Below, in pieces: positions 1-7,024 of a stretch of DNA of 8,944 nucleotides. Source of the DNA: DUMC01 sp035362115 (GTDB lineage Bacteria; Bacillota; Clostridia; Acetivibrionales; DUMC01); the NCBI GenBank assembly GCA_035362115.1, contig DAOSDD010000190.1, positions 1-8,944 of the forward strand. The letters run 5' to 3'. The notes below the pieces were generated by a model. The model made no database searches. It was not told where the DNA came from and worked only from the letters and a program-made list of their open reading frames with translations. Both the position numbers and the translations under genes were made by a program. Each line of letters begins with the position of its first letter. Position 1 is the first letter of the stretch.

Positions 1-98
1 GACACGCCGTAGGTGTACCTGTTTTCAGGGAACCAGAAGCTCGTCATTTTAATGAAGATGTAGTTCACGAGATAATCTATCAATTTTTGAAGCAATAA
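1..98 (+). CDS. C-terminal end of an unrecognised protein (5' end outside window)
   Basis: The frame beginning at base 3 is open from the left edge and gives 31 residues (starting HAVGVPVFREPEARHF) ending at TAA 96-98. The mix of charged and hydrophobic residues looks like a genuine folded C-terminus, while the other two plus frames stop early (TAG at 10-12; TAA at 50-52). I do not recognise the family. The gene converges on the damaged third gene of the minus-strand toxin-antitoxin operon, with about 40 bases of featureless DNA between its stop and the last recognisable codon of that gene. The deletion that cut off the neighbour may have brought this gene end here. Confidence 0.45.
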   Translation, partial: HAVGVPVFREPEARHFNEDVVHEIIYQFLKQ

Positions 99-301
99 TA
101 TCTTCCCTGCTGAATAAATAAACGGATATATGAGAAAACCCTTGTGGCTCTATCAAGATAGCCCGCCAATATACATGCTGCCTCCCCGGCAAGATAAAAA
201 TCAAGCTTCGAATTTGGGAAACTGCTTCGAACTAAATTGTCAACCAATTTTAAATCAAAAAGCAAATCCTCTCTGCTTCTCAATACAAACACCTCATCCA
301 T
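80..301 (-). pseudogene. N-terminal stub of a DUF6036-like nucleotidyltransferase-fold protein
   Basis: The minus frame starts at ATG 299-301 and runs 73 codons to a stop at 80-82, but only about the first 54 residues look like protein of a known type. Residues 35-54 (FYLAGEAACILAGYLDRATR) resemble the part of DUF6036/AbiEii-like nucleotidyltransferases that reads roughly LxGGxAxxLxGxxxRxTxDxD. The conserved double glycine is Gly-Glu here (G39-E40). Directly after R54 the expected Asp-x-Asp is replaced by VFS and unrelated sequence, so homology ends near base 139. These proteins are normally well over 100 residues, so this is a truncated and probably inactive remnant. Its ATG overlaps the end of the HepT gene by 8 bases (ATGGATGGATGA) and no good ribosome binding site is visible, which suggests it was once translationally coupled to hepT as the third gene of the operon. 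The family assignment is from memory of the motif and is moderately secure. Confidence 0.55.
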
Positions 302-746
302 CCATAAAAAAAGATATCTCTGTTTTTAATGATTCCCAAACATCAAATATTGAGTTAACAAGCTTTTCAAGCTCTTCCCAACTCAAGAAAAACGAATATG
401 AATGCCTGTAAAAATGTCTGAATGCTAAATATTTTAATAATTCAGTCATCATGTTTTTACTTATTACTGGTTTTCTTGATGGTAAATCCTTAGCCATTTG
501 TATTAATAAATCTCTATGCCACTGTTTACCCTGTGGAATTGCCTTATCTATCCTTTTTGCAATAATTTCAAATATCTTTTCTATTCCATTATAGAATGAG
601 TGTAATACGGAAGCGAGCGCAGTTATTTCTATTAATTCTGGTTCGCTATCTTGACACTTGTTAAAAAGCTCCTCATATGCTCGAAGTAATTTATCAATTT
701 GTTTGATTTCAAATTTAATCTGGGAGATAGTCTTTTCAGGAAACAT
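294..746 (-). CDS. hepT: HepT-like HEPN-domain ribonuclease toxin
   Basis: This 150-residue, mainly alpha-helical protein carries the HEPN ribonuclease signature R-x4-H-x-Y at R110, H115 and Y117 (RHFYRHSY). In characterised HepT toxins the Arg and His form the RNA-cleaving site of a dimer, and the Tyr is the residue AMPylated by the partner MntA enzyme, which silences the toxin. All three residues are intact, so the protein is probably functional. Its ATG (744-746) lies inside the end of the upstream nucleotidyltransferase gene, overlapping by 11 bases, with an AAGGGGAG ribosome binding site at 754-761 spaced 7 bases away. The overlap implies coupled translation of antitoxin and toxin. The length (about 150 rather than 110-140 residues) and divergent N-terminus suggest the broader HepT-like group rather than the classical family. 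The cellular RNA target cannot be read from sequence. Confidence 0.82.
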   Translation of the reverse strand: MFPEKTISQIKFEIKQIDKLLRAYEELFNKCQDSEPELIEITALASVLHSFYNGIEKIFEIIAKRIDKAIPQGKQWHRDLLIQMAKDLPSRKPVISKNMMTELLKYLAFRHFYRHSYSFFLSWEELEKLVNSIFDVWESLKTEISFFMDG

Positions 747-1041
747 AAATTAACTCCCCTTCTTCTAAAAGGTGCCTGGAAAAGTCATCTTTTTTATCCA
801 GGTTAACTAAATCTACGGGATGATCTAGTTCTACCATTAGCTTTGCTAAAATACTAAAATATCTTCCGATTGGGCAACCACGAATTGCCAAATCAATATC
901 TGAGTTTTCATCAACACCTCCGCTTACTAAAGAACCAAATAGAAAAACGTCCTTACATCCTTCAGATTTAAGTATTTTTACTGCACGTTTTAAATCATTT
1001 CTATATCTTTCAGGCACTTTTTCTATAACATTCTCTAGCAT
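736..1041 (-). CDS. mntA: MntA-type minimal nucleotidyltransferase antitoxin
   Basis: This 101-residue protein has the minimal nucleotidyltransferase (MNT) core. The G36-S37 turn (FLFGSLVSGG) is followed after ten residues by the metal-binding D48-I-D50 (NSDIDLAIRG), giving the GSx10DxD signature, and a probable third metal-binding Asp is D77 in HPVDLVNLD. In studied MntA/HepT pairs the enzyme uses ATP to AMPylate the toxin's active-site tyrosine. The catalytic residues and the adjacent HepT are both intact, so the pair should work as a type VII toxin-antitoxin module. The start is well supported: AAGGAGG at 1049-1055 sits 7 bases upstream of ATG 1039-1041. The gene order antitoxin then toxin with an 11-base overlap is typical. 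A candidate promoter lies at 1076-1105. Confidence 0.85.
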   Translation of the reverse strand: MLENVIEKVPERYRNDLKRAVKILKSEGCKDVFLFGSLVSGGVDENSDIDLAIRGCPIGRYFSILAKLMVELDHPVDLVNLDKKDDFSRHLLEEGELIYVS

Positions 1042-1075
1042 AACTTTTCCTCCTTCTTTATGATAACTTATATAT

Positions 1076-1105
1076 ATTTTACCACATTTTTTCTTTTATT
1101 GTACA
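1076..1105 (-). promoter_or_regulatory. Candidate promoter of the mntA-hepT operon
   Basis: On the minus strand an extended -10 (TGGTAAAAT, hexamer at 1076-1081) lies 18 bases from a weak -35, TGTACA at 1100-1105 (four of six consensus bases). It sits about 35 bases upstream of the mntA start codon. No clear operator palindrome is seen around it. A short direct repeat, AAATAAATCTT at 1121-1131 and 1134-1144, lies just upstream but is low-complexity sequence. Confidence 0.4.
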
Positions 1106-1301
1106 TTGTTTTACTCATTTAAATAAATCTTATAAATAAATCTTCATACAAATAACACCAATGTGCATAGCTGCTAACAGCACAGCACTCAATAAGTGTC
1201 CGAAGTATAGATAATTCTTATCTTACTTAAGTAGCTTACAAAATTAATAACTTTTTGTATAATGTTTAATGCTGCATTAATCAAGAAAGTTGCCAATGTT
1301 C

Positions 1302-1913
1302 CTAACATCCCAATGCCTTAATCAGCATTCTGTATGCCGAATCCATTGCCTCTTCCAGACATGTAGTGGCATACCAGTCCATGTGACTAATGTATCCTGA
1401 AAAGGCCGCGACAGTTCCCCGTACTACCATTGCCTGGTAGTACGGAGTTTCATTATTATCAATCAGCCCTTCACTTATTCCCGTCTGTAATAAATGCTCT
1501 ATCGCGCAATTAAATATTTCCATAAGCTCTGAAAAATCGCATTCATAATCTACCAGATACTCATAAAATTCCTGAACACTTCCTGTAGCTATTAGCATAT
1601 TGAAAGTAGATTTGTTATTTTCCATACTTTCTGCCATAATATGCAAAATTTCGTAGAATTTATCTCTGAACTTTTCTGTGGATTTTATTCTCGTATATGC
1701 ATATTCAGCTTCCTTATTTATGCTATATAGTATTGCTCTTGAAATAGCTTCTTCCTTTGATTTAAAGTAGTCGTAAATTGTACCCTTCCCTACTTCTGAA
1801 GCTTCAGCAATATCTGATACTTTAATGGAATAAGGATTCGCTCCATTTCTTATTAATTCAATCAACCCATTAAATATTGCAATTTCCTTTTCCGAGTATC
1901 CATTATTGCCCAT
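1302..1913 (-). CDS. TetR/AcrR-family transcriptional repressor
   Basis: The protein has 203 residues, a normal TetR-family length. The N-terminal helix-turn-helix is clear at about residues 29-52: KVSDIAEASEVGKGTIYDYF followed by KSKEEAI is the family's most conserved stretch. The remaining 140 or so helical residues are the variable ligand-binding and dimerisation part, from which the ligand cannot be predicted. The gene lies 3 bases after the stop codon of the RND pump gene, so the two are co-transcribed. An AGGGAG ribosome binding site at 1925-1930, within the pump gene's last codons, supports the ATG at 1911-1913. The 16-base palindrome at the operon promoter is the natural target, giving negative autoregulation relieved by a pump substrate; that link is inferred from context. 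Confidence 0.88.
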   Translation of the reverse strand: MGNNGYSEKEIAIFNGLIELIRNGANPYSIKVSDIAEASEVGKGTIYDYFKSKEEAISRAILYSINKEAEYAYTRIKSTEKFRDKFYEILHIMAESMENNKSTFNMLIATGSVQEFYEYLVDYECDFSELMEIFNCAIEHLLQTGISEGLIDNNETPYYQAMVVRGTVAAFSGYISHMDWYATTCLEEAMDSAYRMLIKALGC

Positions 1914-1916
1914 ATA

Positions 1917-4900
1917 TTATACATCTCCCTCATTCAATACCTTTGGCATTTTATTTTTATGAAGTGAATCATACATTATGGGAACTACAAAAAGTGTAAG
2001 AACTGTTGCATAGATTAACCCACCAATAGATACAATGGCCAGAGGCTGCAGCATTTCAGAACCTACACCAACTCCGGCGGATAATGTAGACAATCCTAAA
2101 ATGGTTGTAATTGCAGTCATTAATATAGGTCTCATACGGGTTCTTCCTGTTGATACTAAAGCTTCTTTTGTGCTCAGTCCTTTATCTCTAAGCTGGTTGG
2201 TATAGTCAACAAATACTATTCCATTATTCACCACTACTCCACTCAATACAAGGAATCCCAGCATTGCAATTAAGCTTATATTATTTCCGGTAATCGCCAA
2301 AGCCAATAATCCGCCGGTAAAAGCAAGAGGAATGGTAAACATAACTATAAACGGTGACAGCAGGGATTGAAATTGTGCCACCATTATAAGGTAGATCAAT
2401 GCTGCTGCCAATAGCAGCATATAAGTTAAATCTCTCAGAGAATCGTTGATCATTATATTTTCTCCAGCAAATTCAATTCTATATCCATCCGGCAATTTGT
2501 AGTCCTTAAGCTTGTTTTCCAGGTCACGGCTTACAAGACCGATATTATGTTGTGCATCAATGGCGGCAGTTACAGATATATACCTCTCTTGTGACTTTCT
2601 TCTAATAGATGATAATCCTTTCTCCTCTGTAATAGCAGCTATATCACCTAATCTAACCTCTGTTTCCACACCATTTTTATTAGATTTTATTTTCAGATCT
2701 TCTAAATCTTTTCTCATAATAGACTGATTTTCGCCATCTATAACTATTACCGGATAATCTTTGGATATACCGGATATAGTGGTAGCTGATTTACCTCTTG
2801 AAATACCGGAATTTACACTTGAGAAAACTTGAGCTACTGTTAGTCCTTTCTCCATTGATTTTTCCTTATCTACTGTAATTCTTATTTCAGTTGAGTTCTC
2901 ATCTGTTCCGGAAGCAACTTCCATAGTGCCTTCAGTTTCCCCAAGGATTTTAGATATATCCAGGGCAATATCACGTAAAGTATCCAGTTCCCGCCCTTTA
3001 ACAATCACTTCTATTCCAGATCCGCCTAATGCTGACATATCCATGTTGGAGGAGTCTATAGCAATCTCTGCATTAAGCCCATCGGTCAATCTCTTTATTT
3101 CTTTTTCAATTTCAGCGTTGCTTACACCCTTATTCTCATCAAGAATTAAATACATTGACATTGTATTACCGCCGGCTCTTCCACTGGATGAACCAAAAAT
3201 ACCCATGCCCATGCCTTGATTTTGAAATGCGCCTATAGTTTTAATTCCTTCAATACCCATAATCCTATCTATTACTGTGTCAGACATAGCAATGGTATCT
3301 TCATATGTGCTTTCCTTTGGCATTTTCAAGGTTATAGACATTTGAGGAGCTTCCATATCCGGAATAAATGATGTGCCCATAGATGCTGCATAGTATGCAC
3401 TGAGTACCAGTAAGGCAACAACAGCAATCATAATTACAGCCTTGTACTTTAATGACCAGCGCAGCATTTTTTCATAGCCATCTAAAAATGTATCATATAT
3501 ATTACGCGTTCTATTTTCAGTACTTTTGAGCATGCTTGATGCCATAGCCGGTACTAAGGTAAGTGCTACAATAAGACTTGCGAATAATGAGTAGGCTATA
3601 GTTAACCCCATGTCGGTAAATAATTGCTTTGATATACCTTTAACAAATACAATTGGTAAAAACACACATACTGTTGTTAAAGTGGATGAAATGATAGCCC
3701 CCGACACTTGCTTGGCTCCTTCTATAGAGGCAGCTGAAGCAGATTCACCCTCACTTCTCAGACGGTATATGTTTTCAATTACAACTATTGAGTTGTCAAC
3801 CAACATACCTACTCCAAGAGCCAACCCTGATAAGGAAATAATATTTATGTTAACCCCGGTAAAGTACATCATAGCTACAGCGAAAACAATACTTATTGGT
3901 ATGGATAAAGCTATTATTACTGTCGGACGGGTATCTCTCAAAAAGACTAATAATATAAGTATTGCTAACAACCCGCCATACATTATATTCTTTAATACTG
4001 AAGCCACAACAATATCGATGTATACTCCCTGATCCATTAATGCAGTAAAACTAAAACCATCATTTTCAGATTCTATTTTATTCGCTCTTTCTCTTATACT
4101 TTTTGCAACTTCAGCAGTAGAAAAACCGCTCTGCTTTTGGAATGTAAGCATTACAGCATCATTTCCATTTACTTTTGCATATATATCTTTTGAATTGTCC
4201 TTCATTTGGATATCTGCAACATCGCTAAGATAAACCTTTCCTACTCCCTCAACTCCCGTATCAAATAAAAGCAGCTTTTTTATTTCATCCATATCTTTTA
4301 TTTTATTACCAACTTTGACTAAATAATCTGTACCCTCTTCTTTAACATAGCCAGCAGGCATTGAAAAGTTTTGAGCTGCAAGAATTCCTGAAATCATGTT
4401 GGTAGAAATAACACCATCCAGGGAAGCTCTTTTGAAAGCAGCTTCTTTACTTATTTCCAGCTCTTTTAAGTTTTCATTGATTGTTTTTTCAGTGTCAATT
4501 AGCTGTGTTCTTGCTTTGCTCATCTCACCAGCTAATAACACTTTACCCTCATCAATTTGTTCTTTTTTTTCATTTAGCCCTTCTCTTTGCTTAACTAATA
4601 AAGCCTTATCCTTTTCAAGCCCTTCAATCTTATTGGATAATTCATTGATAGCAGCAGCCATTTCAGCCTTTTTGCCTGAAATATCCATTAAGCCCTTTTG
4701 AATGCCAGCTAACTTTACTTTATCTTCTTCACTTATATTTTTCCCTAAAGCTAATAATGCTTTTTCAACGGCTATTAATTCTTGCTCATTTTTATTTATT
4801 TCCTGCAATGCACTTTCCAGATCATTTTTATTTTTAATTAATTCTAGCTTGCCAGTCTCCAAACCTTTCTCTGCTGCAGAAATTTGTTCAAAGGCTTTTG

Positions 4901-5639
4901 TTAATTCTTTTTCACCTTCAGCTATTTTTTCACTTTCACTTTTATTTCTTGATTCTAATGTAGCTTTACCTTCATCTACCTCTCTTTTAGCTTTCAGAAG
5001 TTTGTCTTCAGCTTCCGCCATCTTAGAGTCAATGCTGTCCAATATTTTTTTATTAAGATTATCTATTTTCCCTTCACTAATGGTTACTTCAATATTTTCT
5101 TCCAGAAGTCCCACACCTCTAACAGATGCTACACCATTAACACTTTCCAATTCAGGAATAACCTTCTCACTTACCATTTTAGATATCTCAGCTACATTCA
5201 TACCTTCAACATCAGCAGAAGCAACCATTATTGGAAGCATATCAGGGTTTATCCGTATTATCATAGGCAACCTAACAGAATCACTCCATGCTCCTTTTAT
5301 TAAATCAAGGTTGCTGTTAATTTCTATTATTGCTGAGTCCATATTAACGTCATTGTTGAACTCCAATATCACAACAGACGAGTTTTCCCTGGAAATAGAA
5401 CTTACATTTTTTATATTATTAGTCCTTGCGACAACCTGTTCAATAGGCCTTGTCACTACTAACTCTACCTCTTCAGGACTTGCACCCGGGTATGAAGTAG
5501 TTATTACAACATACGGCAGGTCAATATTGGGGAGTAAATCAGTTTGCATATTGATAAATGAAATAACTCCTAATATAAGTACCACAATAACAGCTACAGC
5601 TATTGTGTAAGGTCTCTTTACACTGAATTTCGATAACAT
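1917..5639 (-). CDS. RND-family efflux transporter with a coiled-coil insertion
   Basis: This is a membrane proton-driven exporter of the HAE-type AcrB/SwrC group, 1240 residues long where relatives usually have 1020-1070. TM1 is at about 11-29, followed by the porter signature (DLLPNIDLPYVVITTSYPGA). TM2-TM6 cover about 551-700, TM7 731-749 and TM8-TM12 about 1071-1222. TM4 carries GVGMLVDNSIVVIENI with D615 matching the proton-relay Asp of AcrB (D407), the next Asp being N616. TM10 has VVVNNGIVFVD, with Asn where AcrB has its relay Lys; both changes are, to my knowledge, common in Gram-positive homologues. Residues about 190-405 form a long Lys/Glu/Leu-rich coiled coil inserted where the docking (funnel) part of the first porter half should begin; normal sequence resumes at about 406 (DGVISTNMISGILAAQNFSM). 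No membrane-fusion or outer-membrane partner is encoded nearby. The start is supported by AGGAGG at 5651-5656. Substrates are unknown; B. subtilis SwrC exports surfactin. Confidence 0.92.
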   Translation of the reverse strand: MLSKFSVKRPYTIAVAVIVVLILGVISFINMQTDLLPNIDLPYVVITTSYPGASPEEVELVVTRPIEQVVARTNNIKNVSSISRENSSVVILEFNNDVNMDSAIIEINSNLDLIKGAWSDSVRLPMIIRINPDMLPIMVASADVEGMNVAEISKMVSEKVIPELESVNGVASVRGVGLLEENIEVTISEGKIDNLNKKILDSIDSKMAEAEDKLLKAKREVDEGKATLESRNKSESEKIAEGEKELTKAFEQISAAEKGLETGKLELIKNKNDLESALQEINKNEQELIAVEKALLALGKNISEEDKVKLAGIQKGLMDISGKKAEMAAAINELSNKIEGLEKDKALLVKQREGLNEKKEQIDEGKVLLAGEMSKARTQLIDTEKTINENLKELEISKEAAFKRASLDGVISTNMISGILAAQNFSMPAGYVKEEGTDYLVKVGNKIKDMDEIKKLLLFDTGVEGVGKVYLSDVADIQMKDNSKDIYAKVNGNDAVMLTFQKQSGFSTAEVAKSIRERANKIESENDGFSFTALMDQGVYIDIVVASVLKNIMYGGLLAILILLVFLRDTRPTVIIALSIPISIVFAVAMMYFTGVNINIISLSGLALGVGMLVDNSIVVIENIYRLRSEGESASAASIEGAKQVSGAIISSTLTTVCVFLPIVFVKGISKQLFTDMGLTIAYSLFASLIVALTLVPAMASSMLKSTENRTRNIYDTFLDGYEKMLRWSLKYKAVIMIAVVALLVLSAYYAASMGTSFIPDMEAPQMSITLKMPKESTYEDTIAMSDTVIDRIMGIEGIKTIGAFQNQGMGMGIFGSSSGRAGGNTMSMYLILDENKGVSNAEIEKEIKRLTDGLNAEIAIDSSNMDMSALGGSGIEVIVKGRELDTLRDIALDISKILGETEGTMEVASGTDENSTEIRITVDKEKSMEKGLTVAQVFSSVNSGISRGKSATTISGISKDYPVIVIDGENQSIMRKDLEDLKIKSNKNGVETEVRLGDIAAITEEKGLSSIRRKSQERYISVTAAIDAQHNIGLVSRDLENKLKDYKLPDGYRIEFAGENIMINDSLRDLTYMLLLAAALIYLIMVAQFQSLLSPFIVMFTIPLAFTGGLLALAITGNNISLIAMLGFLVLSGVVVNNGIVFVDYTNQLRDKGLSTKEALVSTGRTRMRPILMTAITTILGLSTLSAGVGVGSEMLQPLAIVSIGGLIYATVLTLFVVPIMYDSLHKNKMPKVLNEGDV

Positions 5640-5671
5640 AAATCAAATGTCCTCCTAAGTAATCTAATTCC

Positions 5672-5687
5672 GACCGACTAGTCGGTC
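5672..5687. promoter_or_regulatory. TetR-type operator palindrome
   Basis: GACCGACTAGTCGGTC is a perfect 16-base palindrome and far more GC-rich than its surroundings. It begins one or two bases downstream of the expected transcription start of the pump operon promoter, where a bound repressor would block initiation. Its half-sites (GACCGAC/GTCGGTC) have the form typical of TetR-family operators. The operon's own last gene encodes such a regulator, which is the likely ligand. Confidence 0.85.
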
Positions 5688-5695
5688 ATTTCTAT

Positions 5696-5724
5696 ATTAT
5701 AGAAAATTAGATTTACCTTGTCAA
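5696..5724 (-). promoter_or_regulatory. Consensus promoter of the RND-tetR operon
   Basis: On the minus strand the -35 box is exactly TTGACA (5719-5724) and the -10 box exactly TATAAT (5696-5701), separated by the ideal 17 bases. Transcription should begin near base 5689 and give a leader of about 50 bases. So strong a promoter makes sense only if it is normally repressed, which fits the adjacent operator. The upstream HNH gene ends 26 bases before the -35 box with no terminator hairpin visible, so some read-through into the pump operon is possible. Confidence 0.9.
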
Positions 5725-5750
5725 GGTTCTGTTAAAATACATCCACATTG

Positions 5751-6872
5751 TTATATCACATCATTACACCATAAATCATATCCCTGGTTATAAGCAATTT
5801 GAAACAACGGAATAATATTTGATTTTATGGAATCTGAGAATTCATGTTTTGAAATATTATTGTATAATAAAGAATTTAAATCCAGCTTTTTATTAATTGT
5901 AAGGTAATCTTCCAGGTAATTCCTAAAGGCTTTATTCTTCCTTATTATATTAAAAGCACTATATTGAATATCACAGAACCTATCAATATACAGATCGACC
6001 TTTGGCAATTTATTGCTCTTAGAGCTGTTAATATTCCTAAAAGTAGGTACAAGATTCCACAATTCATCATGAAGGACAAAACTCCATGGTATAAAGTGGT
6101 CAATGCTGATTCCTCCATACTGTTCAAAATTATCTGACGTTAAAGGTTTATTTGTATATATATCATTGATGCCTATATGTTTCATAACCTCGCTCCAATA
6201 TTTTTGGGCCGCATTTAAATCTCTCTGATATGGTGGTGATAATTTAAACGGTATAGCAGGTACATTGGGGTTCTTTTTCTGAAGATAATATATCATTTTG
6301 TAGTTAAGCCATCCCGCAACTATATTCTGATTTCTATAAATATATTCAAACCAGTTTTCATTTACCAGAATAGCTTTATCCGGCATAATAATCTGGTATA
6401 GTGCTTTAGGCGAGCTATGAGATAAATCCAGTATTACCTTGTTCTTTTCTGCGTCCTTGAGGCCCGCCAATACTTCGGAATAAAATGGTGATATAAGCCT
6501 ATAGGGTACATACCTGTAGAATTCAATTATTTTTTGCTCAATTTCCTTATCCTCCATATTGTCCAGGAATAACAATAATTCTTCTTCTTTGACATCACTG
6601 CTAATACCGTACTTCTTATATATCATTGCAACTATTTCATTTAGCTTATCGCTAACCCCGAAGTTAAGATGATATTGCAAAAGCGGATACCAAGCAGTAG
6701 CTATCATTCTGCAGACAACTCTTCTAAATGATATTTGCCTATTCCCACGAACAATTTCCTTAAACATCCCGGAAAACCAAAAAATTTTATAACTTGTTGT
6801 TAAATATTCATACTCTAATAACTGCTCAAGTATCCTCACATCTACAGTATAATCCTGAGGTAATTTAAACAT
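5751..6872 (-). CDS. HNH endonuclease domain protein of unknown role
   Basis: This is a 373-residue soluble protein. The C-terminal third holds a beta-beta-alpha-metal HNH motif at about 256-290: the D258-H259 pair (ISIDHFIPWSF), a central N273 (ELWNLVP) and the last-helix N282 and K285 (NINSSKSNKLP). These match the usual DH...N...N..K pattern; the zinc-binding cysteine pairs found in many HNH proteins are absent. The first 200 residues are helical and aromatic-rich (for example IATAWYPLLQYHLNFG at 57-72 and RYVPYRLISPF at 120-130) and look like a dedicated family domain whose function I do not know. The start has AAGGTGG at 6879-6885. The gene is divergent from the Phd-Uma2 fusion gene and shares its promoter region, and it ends just upstream of the efflux operon. 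Nicking or cutting of DNA is the likely activity; a role in phage defence or DNA processing is only a guess. Confidence 0.75.
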   Translation of the reverse strand: MFKLPQDYTVDVRILEQLLEYEYLTTSYKIFWFSGMFKEIVRGNRQISFRRVVCRMIATAWYPLLQYHLNFGVSDKLNEIVAMIYKKYGISSDVKEEELLLFLDNMEDKEIEQKIIEFYRYVPYRLISPFYSEVLAGLKDAEKNKVILDLSHSSPKALYQIIMPDKAILVNENWFEYIYRNQNIVAGWLNYKMIYYLQKKNPNVPAIPFKLSPPYQRDLNAAQKYWSEVMKHIGINDIYTNKPLTSDNFEQYGGISIDHFIPWSFVLHDELWNLVPTFRNINSSKSNKLPKVDLYIDRFCDIQYSAFNIIRKNKAFRNYLEDYLTINKKLDLNSLLYNNISKHEFSDSIKSNIIPLFQIAYNQGYDLWCNDVI

Positions 6873-6917
6873 TGTTCCCCACCTTCAATCTAAAGATAAC
6901 ATCTATATTCTATCTCA

Positions 6918-6947
6918 AGTATACCTGATTACACCTCTTGACATCAA
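6918..6947 (-). promoter_or_regulatory. Candidate promoter of the HNH gene
   Basis: On the minus strand TTGATG (6942-6947, four of six -35 bases) is followed after 18 bases by TATACT (6918-6923, five of six -10 bases), about 46 bases upstream of the HNH start codon. The -35 box overlaps the -35 box of the oppositely directed Phd-Uma2 promoter by two bases, so polymerase should not be able to occupy both at once. Confidence 0.55.
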
Positions 6948-6966
6948 TATTTATCTAATTTATAAT
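6938..6966 (+). promoter_or_regulatory. Consensus promoter of the Phd-Uma2 fusion gene
   Basis: TTGACA at 6938-6943 and TATAAT at 6961-6966 are both exact consensus and are 17 bases apart. Transcription should start near 6973, about 50 bases before the chosen start codon. The -10 box lies in the left arm of the large inverted repeat, so a protein bound there would directly block this promoter. Confidence 0.88.
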
Positions 6967-7004
6967 TATATTAGCTAATATAAAATATTAGCTAATATAA
7001 TTAT
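6962..7004. repeat. Perfect 20-base inverted repeat built from two ATATTAGCTAATAT palindromes (probable operator)
   Basis: The palindrome ATATTAGCTAATAT occurs twice (6968-6981 and 6985-6998), 17 bases apart. The two copies lie in a larger perfect inverted repeat with arms 6962-6981 and 6985-7004 and an AAA loop. The structure covers the -10 box and start site of the Phd-Uma2 gene. Paired palindromic sites at the promoter are what an autorepressing Phd/YefM dimer would use. The part downstream of the expected start (from about 6973) could also form a 9-base-pair hairpin at the very 5' end of the mRNA. It has no U tract and lies ahead of the gene, so it is not a terminator. Confidence 0.8.
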
Positions 7005-7024
7005 GGTTAATGGGAGATGATGCC

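Noticed and set aside
1121..1144. Direct repeat AAATAAATCTT, two copies
   Set aside because: Only two copies of low-complexity sequence, with no link to a gene or a CRISPR-like layout.
1160..1186. GCTG-CTAA-CAGC hairpin as a terminator for tetR
   Set aside because: The stem is only four base pairs and there is no T tract after it on the minus strand.
4702..5610. Long plus-strand open frame (302 codons), with several shorter ones opposite the RND gene
   Set aside because: It lies wholly antisense to the well-supported pump gene, has a Ser/Leu/Ile-biased composition typical of an antisense shadow, and has no family motif.
5661..5713. Nine-base inverted repeat AATCTAATT / AATTAGATT around the efflux promoter
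   Set aside because: The arms are 35 bases apart, are not centred on the operator, and are not both in the transcript. Chance is plausible in such AT-rich DNA.
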